DNA of 7,865 nucleotides from assembly GCA_025936195.1 (NCBI GenBank), contig JAICTW010000097.1:1-7865 (forward strand), written 5' to 3'. The notes under the pieces are model-generated. The model made no database searches. It was not told the DNA's origin and saw only the letters and a program-made list of their open reading frames with translations. The position numbers were made by a program, and so were the translations under genes. This DNA comes from Flavisolibacter sp. GTDB lineage: Bacteria > Bacteroidota > Bacteroidia > Chitinophagales > Chitinophagaceae. How positions within the stretch are numbered: position 1 is the stretch's first letter; the number at the start of each line of letters is the position of its first letter. Below are positions 1 through 5,322 of the stretch, piece by piece.

Positions 1-1
1 A

Positions 2-340
2 AAACACAATTTGCCTTTTGAAAAAATAACCATAGATGAATTAAAAAAAATAAGTGTAGGTTATTATCAGGTTACCGAGAATGTAAGTTTAGTTCATCAG
101 ATGATGAATGCTTCATACCAGATGAACATACAATCGGTACTAATAGAAGGTGGCGCTTATTTATTGCAATCATTTATTGATGAAGAAATATGGGATGAAG
201 CAAGAGTGATTACCAATGAAGAACTATTCATTGGCGAAGGCCTGCCTGCTCCGGTTTTGAAACAGGCTGCATTAAAAAAAACAGAACGCATTTTTTCAGA
301 TGTGATACGGACCTATAAAAACAAGGGAACGAATTCATGA
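2..340 (+). CDS. ribD: RibD C-terminal reductase domain (5' partial)
   Basis: This is the 3' end of a riboflavin biosynthesis gene. The reading frame is open to the left edge (K-H-N precedes the TTG at 11), so TTG 11 is an internal Leu codon and not a start. About 112 residues are visible. The segment SVLIEGGAYLLQSF followed by IWDEARVI matches the end of the RibD reductase domain, where the EGG...L...F turn is part of the NADPH/substrate fold. RibD deaminates and then reduces the pyrimidine intermediate made from GTP, in the cytoplasm. The N-terminal zinc deaminase half and most of the reductase half lie outside the window. Its TGA stop overlaps the ATG of the next gene (ATGA, 337-340), which suggests translational coupling. 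A stand-alone reductase cannot be excluded without the upstream part. Confidence 0.85.
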   Translation, partial: KHNLPFEKITIDELKKISVGYYQVTENVSLVHQMMNASYQMNIQSVLIEGGAYLLQSFIDEEIWDEARVITNEELFIGEGLPAPVLKQAALKKTERIFSDVIRTYKNKGTNS

Positions 341-936
341 ATCATTTTTATACAATTGAAAAGCCGTCGGTTGCTGAATTTAAAGACAGAGGAAGCAAAT
401 TCCTGGCTTACGCTTTTCCTGTTCAGACTACTGACGATTTCAAAAAACAATTGAAGGCGTTGAAGGAAGAGCATTCCAAAGCGGCGCATCATTGCTTTGC
501 CTATCGCTTAGGAACAGACGGAAATAATTTTCGTTCGGCTGATGATGGTGAACCTTCCGGCTCGGCAGGCAAACCTATTCTGGGACAAATTGATAGTAAA
601 GAACTGACCAATACAGCCGTAGTGGTGGTCCGTTATTTTGGTGGCACTTTGTTAGGTGTTCCGGGTTTGATCAATGCATATAAAACTTCCGCTTCATTGG
701 CTTTACAACTAACACCCATTGTTCAAAAGCCAATTTTGATGAAGTATGAATTGCAGTTCGATTATACATTGATGAATGAAGTGATGATGGTAGTGAAACG
801 CTTTGGATGCACTGTGCTGCAAAATGAAATGCAATTGTTTTGCCGCATGCTCATTGGCATACCAAAAGAAAATTCAGCACTCTGCCTGGAAAAATTCAAC
901 GATATGCATAATATACATCTGAAGGAACTAAAATAA
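337..936 (+). CDS. yigZ: IMPACT/YigZ family protein
   Basis: A complete 199-residue protein, about the usual length for bacterial YigZ. The N-terminal UPF0029/IMPACT domain covers roughly residues 5-120 and shows both family hallmarks: RSADDGEPSGSAGKPIL at 66-82 and VVRYFGGTLLGVPGL at 97-111. The C-terminal part (about 135-195) fits the DUF1949 ferredoxin-like domain. YigZ is a cytoplasmic protein of unclear molecular role. Eukaryotic IMPACT regulates the kinase GCN2, and bacterial members are suspected to bind nucleic acid or a translation-related partner. The start is supported by the ATGA overlap with ribD and by a GGGA-type ribosome-binding site about 9 bases upstream. The overlap implies co-transcription with ribD but not a shared pathway. 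The family call is secure and the function is not known. Confidence 0.95.
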   Translation: MNHFYTIEKPSVAEFKDRGSKFLAYAFPVQTTDDFKKQLKALKEEHSKAAHHCFAYRLGTDGNNFRSADDGEPSGSAGKPILGQIDSKELTNTAVVVVRYFGGTLLGVPGLINAYKTSASLALQLTPIVQKPILMKYELQFDYTLMNEVMMVVKRFGCTVLQNEMQLFCRMLIGIPKENSALCLEKFNDMHNIHLKELK

Positions 937-1034
937 TTTTTGATCAGATCTTTTCCTATTTCAACTTCGATGTAACATCAGGTAAAATTATTTGTTTCGA
1001 TAAGCTTTGTAATTTCAACATCAATACCTCTGTT

Positions 1035-2738
1035 ATGAAAAAAACATACTGGATACTGTTTTTGTTATTTGCTTTCTCTTGCAACACTTCACGCAAGGCG
1101 ATTGACATCAATCCTTATCAATACAGCATCACTAAAAAAATCACAACTAAAAACGGAGCAGTAGTATCGGCCCATCCTTTGGCAAGTAAAGTAGGTGTTG
1201 AAATTATGAAGCAGGGAGGCAATGCCATTGATGCGGCCATTGCCACACAACTGGCACTAGCGGTGGTTTATCCAGGCGCCGGTAATATTGGCGGCGGAGG
1301 TTTTATGGTAGCACGATTGTCCAATGGACAAACACTTACGCTCGACTATCGCGAAGCGGCACCTGCTGCTGCATCCCGCGACATGTACCTGGACCAAAAC
1401 GGAAATGTAATACCCGGCAAAAGTATAAATGGACATTTATCAAGCGGAGTGCCTGGAACAGTTGCCGGCTTATTTGAATCTGCCAGATATGCAAAGCTTC
1501 CTTTCAAAAAATTAATTCAGCCCGCGATTGATCTGGCCGAAAAAGGTTTTGTAATTACTGATCACGAAGCAGCTTCTCTGAATAATATTCAGGATGCTTT
1601 ATCAAAATACAATACAGCACCGTCCGCATTTCAAAGAAATACAAAATGGAAGGGAGGCGACACCTTAATTCAAAAGGACCTTGCCAATACATTAAAGCGT
1701 ATTCGCAATAAAGGAGCAAAAGGTTTTTATGAAGGCACTACTGCTCAATTGATCGTTGATGAAATGAAACGCGGAGGCGGCATTATGACCTTGAGCGATC
1801 TTAAAAATTACACAGCTAAATGGCGAACACCACGTTCATTTGATTATAAAGGTTACACTATTGTTAGTATGCCTATGCCCAGCAGCGGAGGGACCTTATT
1901 AAATCAAATGTTGAAGATGGTAGAAGACAAGCCTTTGCCTTCTTATGGTTTTTTATCTCCGCAGGCAGTGCAGTTAATGACCGAAGTAGAAAGAAGAGCG
2001 TACGCTGACAGAGCTGAATACATGGGCGATGCTGATTTTTATAAAGTGCCTGAAAAAACACTAACGTCTGAAAGTTATTTAAAAGAACGGATGAAAGATT
2101 ACCAGCCCGGCGTTGCAGGAAACAGTCAGCAAATCAAACCCGGACTGATACCGAAAGAAAGTGAGCAGACGACGCATTTGGATGTTATTGACAATGATGG
2201 AAATGCTGTATCGGTAACCACTACGTTGAATAATTCTTACGGAAGCAAAACCGTAGTTGGCGGCGCCGGTTTCTTTTTGAATGATGAAATGGATGATTTC
2301 AGTTCCAAACCCGGAACACCCAATTTATATGGTGCTGTTGGCGGCGAAGCCAATGCCATTGCACCGGGCAAACGAATGCTAAGCTCCATGGCGCCGACCA
2401 TTGTTTTGCAAAACAATAAACCGTTTTTAGTGATAGGAACTCCGGGAGGAACTACCATTCCTACTTCTGTTTTTCAAACTATAGTTGACATCATTGATTT
2501 TAACATGAGCACGGAAGATGCAGTGTACAAACCAAAATTTCATCATCAATGGCTTCCCGACCAGATTGATGTGGAAAAAACATTCCCGCAGCAAACAAGA
2601 GAGGCGTTGGAAAAAATGGGATATAAAATCGTCGAACGTGGAAGTATTGGAAGAACAGAAGTGATCAAGGTTTTACCGGATGGAAGTTTTGAAGCCGTGG
2701 CAGATAATCGCGGTGATGATGATGCGGAAGGATTTTAA
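1035..2738 (+). CDS. ggt: Gamma-glutamyltranspeptidase precursor (lipoprotein)
   Basis: A full-length 567-residue gamma-glutamyltransferase, an N-terminal-nucleophile enzyme that cleaves itself into large and small subunits and transfers or hydrolyses the gamma-glutamyl group of glutathione and related compounds outside the cytoplasm. The N-terminus is a short hydrophobic leader ending AFSC, so Cys16 is probably lipidated. Landmarks match E. coli Ggt with a constant offset of 12 in the small subunit. The nucleophile and cleavage site is Thr379 (QTTH), with Thr397 and Asn399 in TTTLN, Glu418 and Asp421 in NDEMDDFS, Ser450-Ser451 in MLSSM and Gly471-Gly472 in GTPGG. Arg106 (DYREAAP) corresponds to the substrate-binding Arg114. 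The region 426-437 (PGTPNLYG) retains the active-site lid loop. Glu replaces the Gln of E. coli at 418, a substitution normal in other Ggt enzymes. There is no acidic surface-export signal after Cys16, so the protein may face the periplasm; this is inference. The gene is 98 bp after yigZ and 33 bp before the DinB-like gene. Confidence 0.97.
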   Translation: MKKTYWILFLLFAFSCNTSRKAIDINPYQYSITKKITTKNGAVVSAHPLASKVGVEIMKQGGNAIDAAIATQLALAVVYPGAGNIGGGGFMVARLSNGQTLTLDYREAAPAAASRDMYLDQNGNVIPGKSINGHLSSGVPGTVAGLFESARYAKLPFKKLIQPAIDLAEKGFVITDHEAASLNNIQDALSKYNTAPSAFQRNTKWKGGDTLIQKDLANTLKRIRNKGAKGFYEGTTAQLIVDEMKRGGGIMTLSDLKNYTAKWRTPRSFDYKGYTIVSMPMPSSGGTLLNQMLKMVEDKPLPSYGFLSPQAVQLMTEVERRAYADRAEYMGDADFYKVPEKTLTSESYLKERMKDYQPGVAGNSQQIKPGLIPKESEQTTHLDVIDNDGNAVSVTTTLNNSYGSKTVVGGAGFFLNDEMDDFSSKPGTPNLYGAVGGEANAIAPGKRMLSSMAPTIVLQNNKPFLVIGTPGGTTIPTSVFQTIVDIIDFNMSTEDAVYKPKFHHQWLPDQIDVEKTFPQQTREALEKMGYKIVERGSIGRTEVIKVLPDGSFEAVADNRGDDDAEGF

Positions 2739-2771
2739 TTAATTTGAAATGAACAATTAAAAATTAGGATT

Positions 2772-3284
2772 ATGATCGAGAAAATTTTTTTGGATTCCGT
2801 GATCAAACGCTTTAAAGAATACAAGCTTCTTGGCGAAAAAACATTTGAGCAATTGAATGATGAAGAAATGCATTTTCAACCGAATGAAGAATCGAACAGC
2901 ATTGCTGTGATCATTCAACATTTATACGGCAATATGTTAAGCCGCTGGACAAACTTCCTTACCGAAGATGGCGAGAAAGAATGGCGTAAAAGAGATGATG
3001 AATTTGAATTGCCTCAACTTTCCAAACAGCAGTTGGTAGATAATTGGAAGGAAGGCTGGAAAGTTTTTCTGGATACTTTGGAATCGTTAACCGAAAATGA
3101 TCTTTCCAAAACAATTACCATTCGCAGCCAGCCGTTGAATGTAGTAGATGCAATCAATCGGCAGATGGCGCATTATTGCTCGCATGTTGGACAAATTGTT
3201 TACATAGGAAAATGGATCAAAGCCGGTGAATGGAAGTCCTTATCCATTCCAAAGAATAAATCCGGCGAGTTTATCAGCAAATGA
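2772..3284 (+). CDS. DinB-like / DUF1572 family putative metalloenzyme
   Basis: A 170-residue cytoplasmic helical protein without a signal peptide, of the usual length for the DinB/DUF1572 superfamily. The three spaced histidines that form the metal site in this fold are visible: His50 in IIQHLYGN, and His134 and His138 in the MAHYCSHVGQI motif, which is the most recognisable part of the family. Members include thiol S-transferases that use bacillithiol or mycothiol, maleylpyruvate isomerase and damage-induced proteins of unknown activity; the substrate here cannot be told. The ATG at 2772 has an AGG a few bases upstream. The gene follows ggt by 33 bp on the same strand and is probably co-transcribed. 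It ends just before the strong hairpin at 3301-3330. The fold is fairly certain and the reaction is unknown. Confidence 0.82.
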   Translation: MIEKIFLDSVIKRFKEYKLLGEKTFEQLNDEEMHFQPNEESNSIAVIIQHLYGNMLSRWTNFLTEDGEKEWRKRDDEFELPQLSKQQLVDNWKEGWKVFLDTLESLTENDLSKTITIRSQPLNVVDAINRQMAHYCSHVGQIVYIGKWIKAGEWKSLSIPKNKSGEFISK

Positions 3285-3300
3285 AACAGTCAAAACATTA

Positions 3301-3330
3301 AAAAAGAATCTCCTTTCGAAGATTCTTTTT
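3301..3330. terminator. Bidirectional intrinsic terminator
   Basis: A perfect 11-bp inverted repeat, AAAAAGAATCT (3301-3311) and AGATTCTTTTT (3320-3330), is separated by 8 bases. It can be extended by two further pairs (3299-3300 with 3331-3332). Read on the + strand the hairpin ends in a T-run; read on the - strand the A-run becomes a T-run. It lies 16 bp after the DinB-like stop codon and 19 bp after the end of the cupredoxin gene, exactly between two convergent genes, so it probably stops both transcripts. Confidence 0.8.
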
Positions 3331-3349
3331 TATAAAAATGTAAAACAAA

Positions 3350-3844
3350 TTACTCCGCAATAAGAACTCCGGTCATTGACATATAGTGTCCGGGAAAACT
3401 GCAGATGTAAGTGTATGTTCCCGCAGGCACTGTAAATTCAATTGTGTCTGATTCACCAGGTCCAAGCAATTTTGTATGCGCAATAATATTGGGATCGGAA
3501 GGAATATGATCCGGCGCATTGAGAGCTTCTTTGGCAAATGAAGCCAGATCAGTTCCATCGGGCAGCAATATAAAATTATGAGCCATACTTTCTTTAGGCA
3601 TGGTGCCAATGTTTTTTAAAGTAAGCGTAACCTTTTCATTTGCTTTTACATGGATTTCATTTGTGCTAAACTTCAACTGGTCGTTCGCTGTAAGATCCAC
3701 ATTGTTTGAAACTGCGTTGTTTTCACCAGGCGCCGCCGTCGTCGGCTTGCTTTCGGTGTTTTCGTTTTGCTTATTACCTCCGCCATTACACGAAATGAAG
3801 AAACAGGAAACTGCAATTGCTCCTAAATAAAAAATCTTTTTCAT
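3350..3844 (-). CDS. Azurin/plastocyanin-like cupredoxin lipoprotein
   Basis: A 164-residue predicted lipoprotein with a blue-copper (type 1) domain, likely an electron carrier or copper protein at the periplasmic face of a membrane. The leader MKKIFYLGAIAVSCFFISC ends in FISC, so Cys19 is the probable lipidation site. A low-complexity linker rich in N, T, E and A (about 20-50) follows. The domain holds all four copper ligands in azurin spacing: His89 in MAHNF, then Cys148, His153 and Met157 in ICSFPGHYMSM, close to azurin CTFPGH...M. The frame is open upstream to an ATG at 3937, but that start would place 31 basic and hydrophobic residues before a complete lipoprotein leader. A -7 promoter box lies at 3867-3874, inside that extension, so the ATG at 3844 is chosen. 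The gene converges on the DinB-like gene and is divergent from the beta-barrel gene. The redox partner is unknown. Confidence 0.88.
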   Translation of the reverse strand: MKKIFYLGAIAVSCFFISCNGGGNKQNENTESKPTTAAPGENNAVSNNVDLTANDQLKFSTNEIHVKANEKVTLTLKNIGTMPKESMAHNFILLPDGTDLASFAKEALNAPDHIPSDPNIIAHTKLLGPGESDTIEFTVPAGTYTYICSFPGHYMSMTGVLIAE

Positions 3845-3866
3845 CAGATAAAATTTTAAAATTGCA

Positions 3867-3874
3867 CAAAAGTA
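3867..3874 (-). promoter_or_regulatory. Bacteroidota -7 box for cupredoxin gene
   Basis: On the - strand the sequence reads TACTTTTG, an exact match to the Bacteroidota sigma-ABfr -7 consensus TAnnTTTG. It sits about 22 bases upstream of the ATG at 3844, leaving a short leader. The -33 region has only a T-run about 17-20 bases upstream and no clean TTG, so the call rests on the -7 box and its position. Confidence 0.5.
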
Positions 3875-3940
3875 CGCCAGTATCTTTTTTAAAATCCTGA
3901 TTAATCTCAGATACTTCTTTTTGGTATTATGATACACAAC

Positions 3941-3973
3941 TTGTATTCCCTATTTTTACCGTTTTATTGTTTG
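3941..3973 (+). promoter_or_regulatory. Possible promoter of the beta-barrel gene
   Basis: A TTG at 3941-3943 is followed, after 21 bases, by TATTGTTTG (3965-3973), which resembles the -33/-7 pair of Bacteroidota but has three rather than two bases between TA and TTTG. It ends 6 bases before the ATG at 3980, which would make the transcript nearly leaderless. TATTTTTA at 3951-3958 is an alternative -7 box with one mismatch. This is a weak call. Confidence 0.22.
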
Positions 3974-3979
3974 TAGCTT

Positions 3980-4651
3980 ATGAACCCAAGATTTTTAATT
4001 GCTCTTACCGTTCTTTTTGTTTTTTCAACAAGTCAGGCACAAGTTCAGTTTGCTTTTTTTGCAGGCCCGCAAACCACCTCAGCACGTTACATGGTACACA
4101 AGATCAAACAACCTGCTACATTCAAATATGGCTTTATGGCTGGTGTGGCCTCTAAAGTAGAGTTCGATAATCAGCTTTATTTTTTCCCTTCCATTTATTA
4201 CAGTCTAAAAGGTTATAAGGTTACACTCAACAATTCCGCCTTTCCTCCTGCTGAACATGCAAAGAACAACAACACTACTATTCAAACTATTGAAGTAGCG
4301 CCTCTCTTTCAATATGATTTCAATAAAAACGCCGCACATTTTTTTGTAAGATTTGGACCTGCCGTAGATTATGCATTTAAAGGCCGTGAGCAATTTGATT
4401 CTATAAGTGGGTCAGGCGGCAAAGAAAGTATTGATCGTCCGATGATTTTCAGCTTTGGTGATTATGGGCGTTTCAGTGCACAGGCCGATCTCCATTTTGG
4501 TTATGAAACCGGCAGAGGTCTTATGCTTTTTGCATTTTATGAGTACGGCTTTGGCAGTATGAACAATGCAGATGATGGCCCCAAAATTTTCCACCGCATT
4601 GCCGGAGTTTCGCTTGGATGGCTGCTTGAAAGAAATCCACGGGCTAAGTAA
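3980..4651 (+). CDS. Outer-membrane beta-barrel protein (PorT/OMP_b-brl-like)
   Basis: A 223-residue secreted protein. Residues 1-20 form a classical signal peptide (NPR, a hydrophobic core, then TSQA before QVQF), with cleavage expected after Ala20. The rest alternates short amphipathic beta-strands rich in aromatic residues and Gly, for example FAFFAGP, YGFMAGVASKV, LYFFPSIYYSLKGYKV, FVRFGPAVDYAF and FAFYEYGFGSM, with polar loops between. This is the pattern of the small 8-10-strand 'outer membrane beta-barrel / PorT family' proteins that are abundant in Bacteroidota. It is therefore expected in the outer membrane, with no known substrate. It is a single gene, divergent from the cupredoxin gene across 135 bp and convergent with the small secreted protein at 4796-5197. 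I see no clear terminator in the 144 bp that follow it. Confidence 0.78.
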   Translation: MNPRFLIALTVLFVFSTSQAQVQFAFFAGPQTTSARYMVHKIKQPATFKYGFMAGVASKVEFDNQLYFFPSIYYSLKGYKVTLNNSAFPPAEHAKNNNTTIQTIEVAPLFQYDFNKNAAHFFVRFGPAVDYAFKGREQFDSISGSGGKESIDRPMIFSFGDYGRFSAQADLHFGYETGRGLMLFAFYEYGFGSMNNADDGPKIFHRIAGVSLGWLLERNPRAK

Positions 4652-4795
4652 AAAGATCATGTTTGTTGAATACTCATTTTTACAAGCCGGATTTTTTATT
4701 CTGTTACCAAGATGGCAATTAACAGGCAATGGCAAGATAAGTGCTATTCCTTTTACATTCAATCATTCGGAAACTGTCGGATGTATGCACACAGT

Positions 4796-5197
4796 TCAAC
4801 GCTCCTGCTCCACACCTTCAACAGTTTTTGTAAGAGAATAAAAAACCACATTGTCAGCAGTTGTTTTTTTTAAACAATAATAGCTGCTGTCTGGATAATC
4901 ATTGATATCAATGAATGAATAATCAGCAAGACTTTCTTCATTGGATTTCGACTTAATAATTCCAAGCGAAATAAACTGCATGTTCTTGCCATGCTTTCTC
5001 ATCACTTCATAACGCACCTGGTCTCCTTCGCCCTGCGTATGCCATGCAATAAGCACACGTGCGCCGCTTAAACGTTGTACAGTAATGTCAACTGTATTCC
5101 AGCGAAAATCACTCAGCGCTTTTGAATTGCTTACAACATCCGTTAAAAAAGAAGTACAAAAAATAAAGAGGGCTGCAGTAAAGAAAAGAGGTTTCAT
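4796..5197 (-). CDS. Small secreted protein, fibronectin-like module, unknown function
   Basis: A 133-residue hypothetical protein. The N-terminus (residues 1-23, KPLFFTAALFIFCTSF) is a signal peptide; Cys14 lacks a small residue before it, so lipidation is unlikely. The mature part reads VLIAWHTQGEGDQVRYEVMRKHGKNMQFISLG, then ADYSFIDIN and SYYCLKKTT..VVFYSLTKTV, each piece being a beta-strand. The order 'W.T..E.....YEV.RS.D...F..IG ... Y.F.D......YY.LK..D.D....YS' is that of a module usually found just before the sorting domain of large type IX-secreted Bacteroidota proteins. Here it stands alone, with no C-terminal sorting domain. The role is unknown. The gene is monocistronic: the symporter upstream ends at 5323 on the same strand, 125 bp away, and the downstream neighbour is convergent. 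Confidence 0.65.
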   Translation of the reverse strand: MKPLFFTAALFIFCTSFLTDVVSNSKALSDFRWNTVDITVQRLSGARVLIAWHTQGEGDQVRYEVMRKHGKNMQFISLGIIKSKSNEESLADYSFIDINDYPDSSYYCLKKTTADNVVFYSLTKTVEGVEQER

Positions 5198-5322
5198 ATA
5201 GCTTGTTTAAGTTGTTTTGCTACATGTGCCCGATTTCTTCAAATGAATGGAATAGTATAAAGCTAAAAAGAACTGAACGCATAATTGTAACCGCTCATGT
5301 AGTTATTGAGCACCGCAGAAAA

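Noticed and set aside
1001..1009. TAAGCTTTG as a possible -7 box for ggt
   Set aside because: The spacer has three bases instead of two and no TTG lies at a suitable distance upstream; not enough to call.
2237..2458. Antisense frame within ggt
   Set aside because: It is opposite the conserved Ggt small subunit and is Pro/Gly-rich as expected for the reverse of GGT codons; no independent support.
2733..2762. Perfect 8-bp inverted repeat TTTTAATT / AATTAAAA around the ggt stop codon, possible terminator
   Set aside because: It contains only A and T, has a 14-base loop and no following T-run, so it would form a very weak hairpin. It also lies within a probable operon.
4412..4762. Open frame of 116 residues on the - strand across the barrel gene
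   Set aside because: It is antisense to a well-supported gene with a signal peptide, has no family resemblance and has an amino-acid content typical of a shadow.
4566..4841. Open frame on the + strand (91 residues) overlapping the end of the beta-barrel gene
   Set aside because: It overlaps the real barrel frame and the end of the convergent secreted protein, and its sequence lacks a leader or recognisable family; it is a shadow frame.
5258..5265. TAGCTTTA on the - strand, one mismatch to TAnnTTTG, as promoter of the small secreted protein
   Set aside because: It lies about 60 bases from the ATG and has no -33 TTG; one-mismatch hits are common in AT-rich DNA.
5296..5314. Small inverted repeat GCTCA/TGAGC after the symporter stop
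   Set aside because: It has a five-base stem with a nine-base loop and no adjacent T-run; too weak for a terminator.
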